27,655 nt of DNA from an uncultured Clostridium sp. GTDB lineage: Bacteria; Bacillota; Clostridia; TANB77; CAG-508. Where the stretch lies: assembly GCA_900553125.1 (NCBI GenBank), contig USCB01000024.1, positions 1-27,655 of the forward strand, in the 5' to 3' direction. The notes beneath the pieces are model-generated. The model was given only the letters and a program-made list of their open reading frames with translations. It had not been told where the DNA came from and ran no database searches. Below, piece after piece: positions 1 through 8,233 of this stretch. The position numbers and the translations under genes are program-made. Numbering within the stretch: position 1 is the stretch's first letter; every line of letters begins with the position of its first letter.

Positions 1-61
1 GATAATCGCCATGAGCCCCTGCCACTATGATTTTGAATTTTCTTACAAATTGCAGCAGAGC

Positions 62-270
62 AAAAAAAAGCCGCCCCGCCTTAGCCGCAAGATGTTGCCA
101 AAATTTTTAACAACCTGCCTCCTCAAAAAACAGGTGGGTGCCAACCTTAATACTTGTGGGCTTCTTACGACCAACGGGAAGTAAGCATGCACGCCATATC
201 AAGAGATAAGCCCCTCTTTAAACTTGTAGGTTCTAAAAATTCTGTCTACACGTACTACGCAGGGTAGCTT
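62..270 (-). ncRNA. ssrS: 6S RNA
   Basis: 6S RNA binds the housekeeping RNA polymerase holoenzyme by mimicking an open promoter. Read on the minus strand, the segment keeps landmarks I recognise from 6S RNAs: AGAACCTACAAG in the 5' part, GCATGCTTAC and GTAAGAAGCCCACAA, then GGTTGGCACCCACCTG and a CCTG/CAGG hairpin, followed by CTTGCGGC near the 3' end. The E. coli molecule has the same order (GCATGCTC, GAGAAGCC, CACCTTG, CCTGCGGCGG). The ends (259-269 and about 70-80) pair as AGCTaCCCTGC with GCGGGGCGGCT, with G-U pairs and one mismatch. Eight T residues follow directly, so the closing helix can serve as the intrinsic terminator. About 208 nt is a normal size. The exact 5' end is not fixed. 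Confidence 0.82.
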
Positions 271-283
271 TTTTTCTTTTTAA

Positions 284-321
284 ATTATACTTATAATACC
301 ATCAAATAAAATTTTTTTCAA
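284..321 (-). promoter_or_regulatory. candidate promoter of 6S RNA
   Basis: On the minus strand TTGAAA (316-321) lies 17 nt from TATTAT (293-298), and a perfect TATAAT lies slightly closer to the RNA (284-289). Either -10 could serve; the nearer one places the start close to the 6S 5' end but lacks a well-spaced -35. This is pattern matching only. Confidence 0.4.
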
Positions 322-433
322 GTCTAAATTTTTTGATTTGGTATAAATATAAGCATTATTTTTATTATATCTCGATTTTTATCATTTATTCTAACTTAAA
401 TGGTATATTTTAATACTTGATTTTTTTTTCAAT

Positions 434-1531
434 TTATTTTCTGCTTTCATGACATACAAAATATATAATTTGATATTTATTAGATAAACTATTAAGTAAT
501 TCTATGGCATTTTTTATCTTATTTTCATCCAAATTAACAAATGGGTCATCTAAAATTATAAAAGGTTTTTCATTTTCAAATAAGCTATCAATCAAACTTA
601 ATCTCATGCAAATATAAACTAAATCTTTATATCCTGTACTAAAATAATTAATTTCCTTATTCGAACCTTGTTCATTTATTTTAATATGTAAATTAACATC
701 AAGATTTACATCTCTTTCTTTTCCATCTATCAATTGTAAATTCATTAAAAAACTTGTTTTCATTTTTTCCAAATAGTGAGATGAAAATTGTTCTTTTGCA
801 GTTTCTAATAATTTCTTTGTTTTTTCTAAAATACCACAATTTTCTTTCATTTCTTCTATCTTTTGTGCCATTTCCTCTATATTGTTTTCTATATCAAAAA
901 CAGTTTCTAAATTACTTTCTAAAAGCTCAATCTGATTTTTATTATAATTTTTTTCATCATTTATTTTATTTATTTGAATAGTTATATCTTCTAGTTTTGT
1001 TTCTAACTCTTTTTTATCAATATTTTCTGTATTATTTTCCTTTATTTCTTGTAATTCTTTTATTTTATTTATTTTCTCATATTCCTCTTTAGTTTTTAAT
1101 TTCATTTCATAATCTTGTCTTTGTCTTTGAAAATCCATTTTTTTCATTTTTATTTCTTGTGCATATGTAACATATTGATTGCTTAAATCATTAAAATATC
1201 TAAGTAAATAGCCTTTTATGCTTTCTTCTAGTTCCTTCAATTTTTTTAATATTTCATTTTGCTTTTCAAATATTATATTAGTAGAATTCATTAAATCATT
1301 GTACTTTATAAAATTAGATTTAATTTCTGTAAGTTTTATAAGCATATCATCTTGTGTATTATCTATCAAGAAATCCTGTGCAAATTCTGTTACTTCCTTT
1401 CTTGTATTCGTTTCTTTTGATTGTAAATTTTCAATTAATTCTTCTATTTCACTTATTTCTTCATCTTTATTTAAAACTTGCTTACCTTTATTTTTTAATG
1501 ATTTAACCTTTACTAACATTATACTTAGCAA
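434..1531 (-). CDS. yhaN: YhaN-like DNA-repair ATPase, C-terminal part (read after +1 frameshift)
   Basis: This is the C-terminal half of an SMC/Rad50-like ATPase whose N-terminal half is the overlapping frame at 1503-2780. It starts with the rest of a hydrophobic segment (GIILLSIMLVKV), continues as about 230 residues of charged coiled coil, and ends in the ABC-type C-terminal lobe: a signature-like YFSTGYKDLVY stretch, Walker B FIILDDPFVNLDE, and the switch histidine in YFVCHES. Nothing supports independent initiation: the only start at the left edge is a TTG with no Shine-Dalgarno. A TAG lies just upstream in this frame, so it can only be reached from the upstream frame. Joined at the CGG near 1540, the product is 781 residues, somewhat shorter than B. 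subtilis YhaN. It could instead be a simple frameshift pseudogene, but both halves look well preserved. Confidence 0.85.
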   Translation of the reverse strand: MLSIMLVKVKSLKNKGKQVLNKDEEISEIEELIENLQSKETNTRKEVTEFAQDFLIDNTQDDMLIKLTEIKSNFIKYNDLMNSTNIIFEKQNEILKKLKELEESIKGYLLRYFNDLSNQYVTYAQEIKMKKMDFQRQRQDYEMKLKTKEEYEKINKIKELQEIKENNTENIDKKELETKLEDITIQINKINDEKNYNKNQIELLESNLETVFDIENNIEEMAQKIEEMKENCGILEKTKKLLETAKEQFSSHYLEKMKTSFLMNLQLIDGKERDVNLDVNLHIKINEQGSNKEINYFSTGYKDLVYICMRLSLIDSLFENEKPFIILDDPFVNLDENKIKNAIELLNSLSNKYQIIYFVCHESRK

Positions 1532-2780
1532 AATTATTCCGCATAACTAATAAACCTGCTGCTATTTGTATCATTTTTATAGCAATAGTCCCTATTCCTG
1601 CTATCATACAAATTAAAGCTAATATTCCAAATATTATACATATATTTTTATCCTGATTTTTTTTCTTACATATCTCTGTTTGTTCTTTTTTTAGAGCTAT
1701 TACTTTTTCTTCATTTAACCTGATTTTACTTTCAACATCACTTATGCTATTGTATTCTGAAATTACACTATTAATTTTGCCTTCTGTTATATTTTTATCT
1801 TTGAAAACTTTTTTTAGCTTTTCTAATTCAATATTACCAGATGTTGAAACTTCATAATTTTTTATTTCGACTCTATATTTTTCTATTAATAAACATTTTT
1901 CTATTAAGGTTTCTATTTCTATATCTGTAGGAATTCCTTCTTTAAAAAAGTCTTGAAGATTGTGTAGCAAATTTTCACTTTCATTTAGATTTTTTTCTAA
2001 TATTTTATAATTTTCTAGTTTTACATTTTGAGTTTCTTCTTGTATTTTTTTATTAATTAAAATATTGATTTTCTCACGTTCTTGCTCTTTTTCTTTTAGC
2101 TCTTTTTTTAGCATGTTATATCTGTCTTTTCTATCTTGCAATATTTTTTCATTTATTTTACTTTGCTCTAATTTCTTTTCTAATACTGTTTTTTCCTGTA
2201 TTTTTTGGTTGATTTCTCCTCTATCACCTGTTTTTTTATAATTCTTTATTGCTTTACCTAACCTATCTATTGCTTGCTCAGATGTATTTACGTCATTTTC
2301 ATTTTCTAAAATATTTCCAAGTTTAGCATTTATGCTATCATTCATTGATGTTTCTATATTTTGACCAGATATAAATGTACTTCTTTCATATGCCTCTTTA
2401 TTTAGCTTAAATATCTCTTCTCCTATATTTTCGGTATAATCCTTACTTTCTAGGTTTGTTGCTAAATCATATAATTTAAAGGTATCATCTATTTCTTTTT
2501 TGCCGAAAAATCTTTCAAGTTTATATTTTTTATTATTTATTTCAAATTCAATACTTCCACCAAAGGCTCCACCTTGCCATGGCATATATTTTTTTCTATC
2601 AATTAAAACTTTTGAATTTCTTTTAATTTCCATTCCGTAAAACATGGCTTTTATAAAACTTGCAAATGTAGTTTTTCCAAATCCATTTTCTTCTTTTATT
2701 GTGTTTAACCCATTTTCAAATGTATAATTATAGTCTGATAATTTTCCAAAGTTTTCTATATGACATTTTAGTAATTTCAT
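1503..2780 (-). CDS. yhaN: YhaN-like DNA-repair ATPase, N-terminal part
   Basis: This is the N-terminal half of a YhaN/SbcC-type ATPase that probably works with the upstream nuclease on DNA ends. It opens with the typical MKLLKCHIENFGKLSDY beta strand and a Walker A at about residues 34-42 (NGFGKTTFA). The AMFYG and PWQGGAFGG stretches of this family follow, then a coiled coil to about residue 375. A hydrophobic hairpin starts at about residue 380, as in other membrane-associated YhaN proteins. The frame runs out 11 codons after a CGG at codon 414 (1539-1541), in the middle of the second hydrophobic segment. The next frame continues that segment exactly. Its ATG overlaps the stop of the nuclease gene by one base (TAATG), so the two are translationally coupled, with GGAGGT upstream. 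Confidence 0.87.
   Translation of the reverse strand: MKLLKCHIENFGKLSDYNYTFENGLNTIKEENGFGKTTFASFIKAMFYGMEIKRNSKVLIDRKKYMPWQGGAFGGSIEFEINNKKYKLERFFGKKEIDDTFKLYDLATNLESKDYTENIGEEIFKLNKEAYERSTFISGQNIETSMNDSINAKLGNILENENDVNTSEQAIDRLGKAIKNYKKTGDRGEINQKIQEKTVLEKKLEQSKINEKILQDRKDRYNMLKKELKEKEQEREKINILINKKIQEETQNVKLENYKILEKNLNESENLLHNLQDFFKEGIPTDIEIETLIEKCLLIEKYRVEIKNYEVSTSGNIELEKLKKVFKDKNITEGKINSVISEYNSISDVESKIRLNEEKVIALKKEQTEICKKKNQDKNICIIFGILALICMIAGIGTIAIKMIQIAAGLLVMRNNFAKYNVSKG
1539..1541 (-). other. +1 frameshift site 1 (CGG codon in yhaN)
   Basis: In minus-strand order the zero frame reads GTT ATG CGG AAT and closes after 11 more codons. Skipping the C gives GTT ATG (C) GGA ATA ATT TTG, which runs on as 368 further codons of the ATPase. 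The hydrophobic segment becomes LLVMGIILLSIML, as expected for the second membrane helix. This is one of only three in-frame CGG codons in the window, all at frame breaks. Confidence 0.75.
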
Positions 2781-3868
2781 TAGTTTACCTCCTCTCCTGT
2801 AAGTGCTTTTATTCCTGTTGTTATTATTTTTCTTTTTTCTTCTTCAGATAAATTTTGTTTTAAAACTAGTCTTATAAACTCTCCTTTTAATGATGCATCA
2901 TTTTCATATGTCATATAATCTATTTTTAGGGTTGTTTCGTCATATATTTTAGCAAAATAAAACATATTTTTATATTTTTTCTCTAAATATTTTATATCTC
3001 TTTCCGAATTTAGTTCTACTTTTCCTATTAAAACTATTTTTATTAATGCCTCTTTTTCTATTTTCTCTATCATGTTATCTATTTTTTCCTCTACCTCTAA
3101 GGTTGTTGAAGTTCCTGTTATATCAACATTTATTTCATATAGATGTCTTCCTGCAAATGGAATAAATTTTGATTCTATTTTTTGCTTTTCTTCATTTATA
3201 TCTAGTAAAACAAATCCTTTTTCTCCACACTCATCAAACCCTCTACCCTCTAAACATCCTGAATAACAATAAATTCCTCTATTATCAATTCTTTCTTGTT
3301 TGAATCTATGAACATGTCCTAATGCTAAATAGTCAATATTTTTGTTTTTTAATGACTGAATATTTATGATTTCTGCTTTGTCTTTTTGGTCATATTTTAC
3401 TTCTTGTCCGTGAAGAGTTACAATATTTATATCATTTTTATTTAACATTAATGTATTATAAATTTCGTAATTACTAAGATTTCCAAATTCAATTCCGGAA
3501 ATTACGATTTTTCCATATCTATAACTTGTCCACCCTGTATTTGTAAATAGTTTTAAATTTGATGGTATTTCCTCTAAATCTAGTATAAAACTTGCCTCAT
3601 CATGATTTCCTTTTAAATATATAAAGTCTATTTCTGGATGTGAAAAAATACTGTCCAATACTACATTTTTCGCTTTTACTGTTATGTTCTTCTTATCAAA
3701 CATATCCCCTGCAATTATTATAATTTCTACATCATTTTCAGCTGCATATTCTACCATATTTTGATATGTTCTTAAAATTTCATCTCTACGCTCTTTGGCT
3801 TTCATACTATCCAAATTTGATTTCATTTTTGAATCTAAGTGTAAGTCACTACAATGAATAATTTTCAT
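2780..3868 (-). CDS. yhaO: YhaO/SbcD-like metallophosphoesterase (DNA repair exonuclease)
   Basis: This is a calcineurin-like phosphoesterase of the Mre11/SbcD/YhaO group, expected to cleave DNA together with the Rad50-like ATPase encoded next. The metal-binding motifs occur in order: DLHLD (about residues 8-12), GDMFDKK (about 54-60), KGNHDEA (about 85-91), VTLHGQE and ALGHVHRF. The C-terminal third is the variable capping region. I chose ATG at 3868 rather than an upstream in-frame start because AAAGGGA precedes it at good spacing and the protein then starts MKIIHCSDLHLD, as in the family; this gives 362 residues. The stop overlaps the ATPase start by one base, a strong sign of a two-subunit complex. 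It lies just after a terminator at 3928-3952, so it starts a separate transcription unit. Confidence 0.9.
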   Translation of the reverse strand: MKIIHCSDLHLDSKMKSNLDSMKAKERRDEILRTYQNMVEYAAENDVEIIIIAGDMFDKKNITVKAKNVVLDSIFSHPEIDFIYLKGNHDEASFILDLEEIPSNLKLFTNTGWTSYRYGKIVISGIEFGNLSNYEIYNTLMLNKNDINIVTLHGQEVKYDQKDKAEIINIQSLKNKNIDYLALGHVHRFKQERIDNRGIYCYSGCLEGRGFDECGEKGFVLLDINEEKQKIESKFIPFAGRHLYEINVDITGTSTTLEVEEKIDNMIEKIEKEALIKIVLIGKVELNSERDIKYLEKKYKNMFYFAKIYDETTLKIDYMTYENDASLKGEFIRLVLKQNLSEEEKRKIITTGIKALTGEEVN

Positions 3869-3918
3869 TTTATCATCCCTTTCTTGCAATTGTTTTTGCC
3901 TCATTTGTATATTTTAAT

Positions 3919-3952
3919 AAAAAAATAGAAAAGAGGAGTTGTTCCCCTTTTC
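3919..3952 (-). terminator. intrinsic terminator after zinc-ribbon gene
   Basis: On the minus strand GAAAAGGGGA and TCCTCTTTTC (3928-3952) pair over 10 bp, with one G-U pair and an ACAAC loop, followed by TATTTTTTTA. It lies directly after the stop of the gene at 3956 and separates the EF-P transcript from the nuclease/ATPase pair. Confidence 0.75.
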
Positions 3953-3955
3953 TTA

Positions 3956-4411
3956 TTATTTACATCCGCCACAATGTGAACAACCACCATTACAACCATT
4001 ATCTTGGTCGTCGTCATTAGGATTTCCATTCCAATCTAATTCTATTAAATTTCCACATTCTGGACATCTAATTTCATTAACATCTTCATCTACATCTGCA
4101 TCAAATTCACAATTACAATATGGACAAGTTACCAAAAAATCACTTTCTACAGTTTCATCATATATATCTTCATATATGTTATCCATTTTATCATTTAATA
4201 TCTCTATTATGTGATCTGTTTGTTCTTGTTTTTTTATAATTGTATTTAATTTCTCTTCTTTATAATTTATAATTTTTTCAATTTCATTCATCATAAAATC
4301 AACTAATTCTGCTGTTCTCTTTTTTAAATATAGCTGTTCTTTTTCATCTTTTATATTTTCATCTATATCTTTGAAAAAATTACTCATTTCCTGTTTTAGG
4401 TCTTCTAACAT
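3956..4411 (-). CDS. CD1247-domain-like zinc-ribbon protein
   Basis: This is a 151-residue cytoplasmic protein of unknown function. The N-terminal two thirds are charged and helical (coiled-coil-like, to about residue 90). A zinc ribbon follows at about 95-120, with two CxxC knuckles: CPYCNCEF and CPECGNL. The tail is a glycine/cysteine-rich stretch (GCNGGCSHCGGCK) that could hold a second metal. The N-terminal region resembles the family that clostridial genomes label CD1247 N-terminal domain, which in my recollection commonly sits next to EF-P as it does here. It lies 100 nt downstream of efp, with a palindromic repeat between them, and is followed by a terminator. Family assignment is from memory of the sequence type; the metal ligands are directly visible. 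Confidence 0.75.
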   Translation of the reverse strand: MLEDLKQEMSNFFKDIDENIKDEKEQLYLKKRTAELVDFMMNEIEKIINYKEEKLNTIIKKQEQTDHIIEILNDKMDNIYEDIYDETVESDFLVTCPYCNCEFDADVDEDVNEIRCPECGNLIELDWNGNPNDDDQDNGCNGGCSHCGGCK

Positions 4412-4433
4412 TTATTCTGCCTTTCTTTTTCTG

Positions 4434-4507
4434 ATTTGGGACGGTTCTTTTCGCGAAAGGAACCGTCCCAAATACGAAATTTTTCGTAAAAAGAACCGTC
4501 CCCAATC
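4434..4507. repeat. GGGACGGTTC inverted-repeat element, copy 1
   Basis: The first part (4434-4473) is a 20-bp inverted repeat centred on TCGCGA: ATTTGGGACGGTTC... pairs with ...GAACCGTCCCAAAT with one mismatch. A small palindrome (ACGAAATTTTTCGT) follows, then a third, inverted copy of the core (GAACCGTCCCC, 4493-4503). The same modules make up the element at 11124-11225. It fills nearly the whole gap between efp and the zinc-ribbon gene and would be transcribed between them. Confidence 0.85.
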
Positions 4508-4512
4508 TGAAA

Positions 4513-5079
4513 TTATATTCTTTCCATATATTCACATGTACGTGTATCTACTCTTAATACATCACCAATGTTTACAAACATAGGAACTTGAAGTTCTAAT
4601 CCTGTTTCTAATGTTGCAGGTTTTCCTGATGTTGTTGTTGTGTTTCCAGCAAATCCTGGTTCTGTGTATGTTACTTCTAATTCTACAAATATTGGAGGTT
4701 CAACTGCAAATACTTTTCCTTTATATGATAATATTTTTACTTGCATATTTTCTTTTAAGTATTTTAGGCAATCTCCTAATTGTTCTTTATTTAATGGCAT
4801 TTGGTCATATGTGTCATTATCCATAAAGTAATATAAATCTCCATCATTGTATAGGTATTGCATTTCTTTTTTCTCTATTTCTGCTCCTGGGTATTTGTCT
4901 GATGGGTTGAATGTTTTTTCTAATACTGCACCTGTTATTACGTTTTTTAATTTTGTACGTACAAATGCTGAACCTTTTCCTGGTTTTACATGTTGGAATT
5001 CTACTACTCTATATACATTTCCTTCCATTTCGAATGTTGTTCCGTTTCTAAAATCTCCTGCTGAGTATACTGCTGCCAT
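4513..5079 (-). CDS. efp: elongation factor P
   Basis: EF-P enters the ribosomal E site and relieves stalling at proline stretches. The 188-residue length and the three beta-barrel domains are standard. The N-terminal KOW-like domain carries the loop PGKGSA, with the lysine (residue 35) at the tip that is modified in many bacteria. The middle domain and the C-terminal OB domain follow (TYTEPGFAGNTTTTSGKPA...ETGLELQVPMFVNIGD, the EF-P signature). I chose ATG at 5079 because AGGAG sits 8 nt upstream; a few extra codons upstream are open but have no ribosome-binding site. It follows an M24 peptidase as efp follows yqhT in B. subtilis, and is probably cotranscribed with it. Confidence 0.97.
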   Translation of the reverse strand: MAAVYSAGDFRNGTTFEMEGNVYRVVEFQHVKPGKGSAFVRTKLKNVITGAVLEKTFNPSDKYPGAEIEKKEMQYLYNDGDLYYFMDNDTYDQMPLNKEQLGDCLKYLKENMQVKILSYKGKVFAVEPPIFVELEVTYTEPGFAGNTTTTSGKPATLETGLELQVPMFVNIGDVLRVDTRTCEYMERI

Positions 5080-5151
5080 ATTTCGTTCTCCTTTCAAATT
5101 TTCAAATTATATATTTTTATTTTTTCTCATTTTTAAATCTGTCTTTCCGAT

Positions 5152-6219
5152 TTAAAGAGCTCCAATTATTATACACTCTTTATCTGATTCTGTCAAGGTA
5201 ATAGCACCTTTCTTTGTTACTAGTACTGTGTCTTCTATCCTTACTCCAAAGTTTCCTGCTATATATATTCCTGGTTCGTCTGTTATTACCATGTTTTCTT
5301 TTAATGGTGTATCATTTTTTATTCCTACTATTGGTGCCTCATGTATGTTCAAACCTACTCCATGACCTAGACTATGAATTAGTGTATGTCCATTTACATT
5401 GAAGTCACTTTCTACTCCTCTTACTATTGTTTTTATGTTCGCTCCATCTCTTATTTGATTTAGTGCCATTTTTTGATTTTTTAAGACTAGATTGTATATA
5501 TTTTTTTGTTCTTCTGTTGGCTCTCCAATAAAGATTGTTCTTGTCATGTCTGAACAATATCCATTTACAATACATCCCATATCTATTGTAATTATATCTT
5601 GCGGCTCAATTACTCTATCTGTTGGGACTGCATGTGGTTTGGATGAATTTTCTCCTGATGCAACTATTGTTTCAAATGATTCTCCTTCACTATTGTCCAT
5701 ATAATAATCATGTATTTTTCTTGCTATTTGCTTTTCTGTAAGACCTGGTTTTATATAACTTTTAAGCATTTCAAAACAATTATCTGTTATTTCACAGGCT
5801 CTTTTTATGTTTGCAATTTCGTCATCATCTTTTATCATTCTTAGTTGAATTAATAGCTCTTCTGCCTCAACAAAATTATTTATTTTGAATTTTCTTATAT
5901 ATTCTTTGTATTTTTTATATGTTATATATTCTTCTTCAAACCCAACATTTTCACAAAATAGGAAAAAGTTTTCATATTCATCTTTTGATATATTTTTTTG
6001 GTCATCTACAACGATATCATCAAAAGGTGTTATTATACTAGATACATATTCCATATATCTTCCATCTGTTATAAATATATTTTCTTTTCTTGTTAAAAGT
6101 AAAATTCCTTCTGCCTCTATTTTTGTTAAATATCTTATATTTATTGGATTTGCTATTATCATTCCTTGTATATTTAATCCTGCCATTTTATTACGAATTG
6201 CTTTTAATCTATCATTCAT
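5152..6219 (-). CDS. Xaa-Pro aminopeptidase family protein (M24, YqhT-like)
   Basis: This is a 355-residue metallopeptidase that removes an N-terminal residue preceding proline. The N-terminal creatinase-like domain (residues 1 to about 120) is followed by the pita-bread catalytic domain with all five metal ligands in context: ITIDMGC and CSDMTRT (two Asp), HSLGHGVGLNIHE (His), TDEPGIY (Glu) and RIEDTVLV (Glu). Length and neighbours match B. subtilis YqhT, encoded next to efp. It ends about 70 nt before efp and starts 12 nt after the prepilin peptidase gene, so it may be transcribed with both. The exact peptide preference cannot be read from sequence. Confidence 0.93.
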   Translation of the reverse strand: MNDRLKAIRNKMAGLNIQGMIIANPINIRYLTKIEAEGILLLTRKENIFITDGRYMEYVSSIITPFDDIVVDDQKNISKDEYENFFLFCENVGFEEEYITYKKYKEYIRKFKINNFVEAEELLIQLRMIKDDDEIANIKRACEITDNCFEMLKSYIKPGLTEKQIARKIHDYYMDNSEGESFETIVASGENSSKPHAVPTDRVIEPQDIITIDMGCIVNGYCSDMTRTIFIGEPTEEQKNIYNLVLKNQKMALNQIRDGANIKTIVRGVESDFNVNGHTLIHSLGHGVGLNIHEAPIVGIKNDTPLKENMVITDEPGIYIAGNFGVRIEDTVLVTKKGAITLTESDKECIIIGAL

Positions 6220-6231
6220 ATTCTATTCCCC

Positions 6232-6909
6232 TTAATTGTTTTTACTATATAGTCCTAGTGTAAAGATATTCATTAATAGTGCTATTAAACTTGCTGATGG
6301 AACAAATATTGATATAAATGCTCCTACTACAATAAATGGACCAAATGGTATATATTCATCTACACTTCTTATTTTAGTTGCTAGTAAAAATATACTTATT
6401 ACTGCACATACTAAAAATGATACTAATGATATAATTATTATATTTGTTAACCCAAAATATAGACCAAGTGCTCCCATTAATTTTACATCTCCAAGTCCCA
6501 TTGCCTCTTTTCCATAAACTAATCCTCCTAATAATGTTATTACTAAGAATATTCCGCCTCCTGCTAACATTCCAAGTAACATATTTATGGAAATTGCAAC
6601 ATTCGAAAATCCGTATAAAAACGCAAATATTAATCCTATTTCAAACATAGTTAAGTTAAGTCTATTTGGTATTATTTGCAATTTATAGTCAATAACAACT
6701 ACGCTTAAAAGCATTGGTGTTAGTATTAAATATTTTATCAAATCTAGATTCTCAATAAAGTTATTTGATATTCCATATCTATATAAAATTGCTACATATA
6801 AAACTGCTGTTATAATCATTAAAATATAATTAGGACTGAATTCTTTTTTGTATTCGCTAAATATTTCTCTTGTAAATACTTTTTTGTATTCTGGAAGTCT
6901 TTTGTTCAT
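6232..6909 (-). CDS. prepilin peptidase (A24 family, CpaA/TadV type)
   Basis: This membrane aspartyl peptidase cleaves leader peptides of type IV and Flp prepilins. Both catalytic aspartates stand in their usual context: DYKLQIIPNRLN (about residues 74-85) and GLGDVKLMGALGLYFG (about 138-153). At least six hydrophobic segments are visible. The zinc-binding N-terminal methyltransferase domain of PilD is absent, as in CpaA/TadV enzymes. It is about 9 kb from the Tad locus and sits among housekeeping genes. As the only such peptidase in the window, it is the likely enzyme for the pilin-like proteins at 15875-20137 (inference). The ribosome-binding site before the ATG is poor, so the start is uncertain. 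Confidence 0.93.
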   Translation of the reverse strand: MNKRLPEYKKVFTREIFSEYKKEFSPNYILMIITAVLYVAILYRYGISNNFIENLDLIKYLILTPMLLSVVVIDYKLQIIPNRLNLTMFEIGLIFAFLYGFSNVAISINMLLGMLAGGGIFLVITLLGGLVYGKEAMGLGDVKLMGALGLYFGLTNIIIISLVSFLVCAVISIFLLATKIRSVDEYIPFGPFIVVGAFISIFVPSASLIALLMNIFTLGLYSKNN

Positions 6910-6980
6910 CCAATTTACAAATTCGCCTACAAAAAGACCGAAGAATTGAAATTATTATATAATATACTATATTCACATCA

Positions 6981-7487
6981 TTAAAATACATTTTTTTCAC
7001 CTTTTACTATTCTTTTTTTTATCTTGTTTTCAATTGGTCTTTTCCATGCTGTATACCAAAAGTCTTTTTCGTCAACTGGGTCAACTAGGATTGTAAACAT
7101 TTGACATCTATTGCCACCTATTACATCAGTAAATATTTGGTCACCTATTACTGCTATGTTTTGTGGTTTTATATTTAAAGTGTTTTGAATTTTCAAAAAT
7201 CCTTTTTTTGATGGTTTTTTTGCAAAATATTCATATGGTATTTCTAATTTTTCTGCTACTTTTTTTACCTTTTCTTGCTTATTAGTATTTGATAGTATAT
7301 ACATTTTTATTCCCTGACCTTGTAATTCATGTGACCAATTTACTATATCTTGAGATAGATTTTTTTTGTAGTCTATTAATGTATTATCTACATCTAAAAT
7401 TAAAGCTTTTATTTTATTTTTCATTAAAAAGCCTATTTTTATATCTAGTACACTACTAAAATATGCTTTTGGATATATTTTTTTCAT
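6981..7487 (-). CDS. yqeG: YqeG family HAD phosphatase
   Basis: This is a HAD superfamily IIIA phosphatase of 168 residues. Motif I is DVDNTLID (about residues 32-39), motif II is the serine in LSNTNKQ, motif III is the lysine in KKPSKKGF, and motif IV is GDQIFTDVIGGNRC. The N-terminal KIYPKAYF is typical of YqeG. Its physiological substrate is not known to me; B. subtilis yqeG sits beside ribosome-biogenesis genes, which are not present here. It ends about 70 nt before the prepilin peptidase gene and starts about 40 nt after the metallopeptidase gene. Confidence 0.93.
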   Translation of the reverse strand: MKKIYPKAYFSSVLDIKIGFLMKNKIKALILDVDNTLIDYKKNLSQDIVNWSHELQGQGIKMYILSNTNKQEKVKKVAEKLEIPYEYFAKKPSKKGFLKIQNTLNIKPQNIAVIGDQIFTDVIGGNRCQMFTILVDPVDEKDFWYTAWKRPIENKIKKRIVKGEKNVF

Positions 7488-7527
7488 TTTTCTTTCTTGC
7501 CAAAATTTTGGGCAATTCTCCTTTTCT

Positions 7528-8220
7528 TTATATTAAAAATGCTATTACTAATATTATTGTTTTTATCAATGTTTGTAACATTATCTGAAAATTTACTGTT
7601 TTTATTCCTATATTGTTTATTTTTTCATAACTTTGTATTATGCTATTTATTTCTTCTGGTGATGATATTTTGGTTTCTTCCAAATATTCTTTTGCCAGAT
7701 ATTTTGCTTTTATCATTGCATCATCTTCTAAATAACTTCTTATAAAATAATATGTATAACTTAATATTAACATTATTGATAAGTATAGCATTGAATTTTG
7801 TATTTTATTAAAAATTGCTAAAATTGCTGTTATTATAAAATATATTATGTATATATTAGAAAAAATAAAATTGAATATTTGTATTCTTCTATCTTGAATT
7901 GAGTGTAAGCATTCATGTGCTATTGTTTGTATTCTTGTATAGCTATTTTTTACATCTGCTATTATTATTTTGTCTGATATAGCTATATATAAACTCGTTT
8001 TTGATTCTTTGTCTTCTTCCACTTTTACTTTTTCATTTTTTACTTTTTTTAATATATTTTTACATATTTCTATATTTGATGGGTATTTTTCTACTATTTC
8101 ATTAAATTTTTCTTCTTCATATTCTGCTATATGTTTTAATTTTCTTATGTTTATATCATATACTCTTGATATTATTAATAGTATTATAGCTAATATCATT
8201 ATTATAATTATTAAATTCAT
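7528..8220 (-). CDS. membrane zinc metallopeptidase (HExxH)
   Basis: This is a membrane-anchored metallopeptidase of about 230 residues. An N-terminal hydrophobic helix (residues 1-20) is followed by a charged region and the zinc-binding AHECLHSIQD (HExxH, about residue 107). Two or three more hydrophobic segments follow, with an acidic LEDDAMIKAKYLA stretch that may supply the third ligand, and a C-terminal membrane helix. This order resembles the small clostridial proteins labelled simply zinc metallopeptidase (YugP-like). I prefer the second of two in-frame ATGs (8220) because the AAAAGGA from the upstream gene end is then about 8 nt away. It follows the YlbF-like gene almost directly, so the two are likely cotranscribed. 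Substrate unknown. Confidence 0.82.
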   Translation of the reverse strand: MNLIIIIMILAIILLIISRVYDINIRKLKHIAEYEEEKFNEIVEKYPSNIEICKNILKKVKNEKVKVEEDKESKTSLYIAISDKIIIADVKNSYTRIQTIAHECLHSIQDRRIQIFNFIFSNIYIIYFIITAILAIFNKIQNSMLYLSIMLILSYTYYFIRSYLEDDAMIKAKYLAKEYLEETKISSPEEINSIIQSYEKINNIGIKTVNFQIMLQTLIKTIILVIAFLI

Positions 8221-8233
8221 AATTCCCATCCTT

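Noticed and set aside
1..61. Start of another minus-strand gene downstream of the 6S RNA
   Set aside because: An open stretch reads IIVAGAHGDY, but no start codon with a convincing ribosome-binding site fits and too little sequence is present to decide.
62..270. tmRNA or SRP RNA instead of 6S RNA
   Set aside because: No tmRNA tag reading frame or tRNA-like ends, and no GGAAGGAAGCA-type SRP tetraloop domain; the order of motifs fits 6S RNA.
434..2780. yhaN, tadA and tadZ as three ordinary pseudogenes
   Set aside because: Both halves of each gene keep family motifs and normal codon use, each has a single +1 break at the same C-GGA context, and no other gene in the window is damaged. Random decay would not choose the only three in-frame CGG codons.
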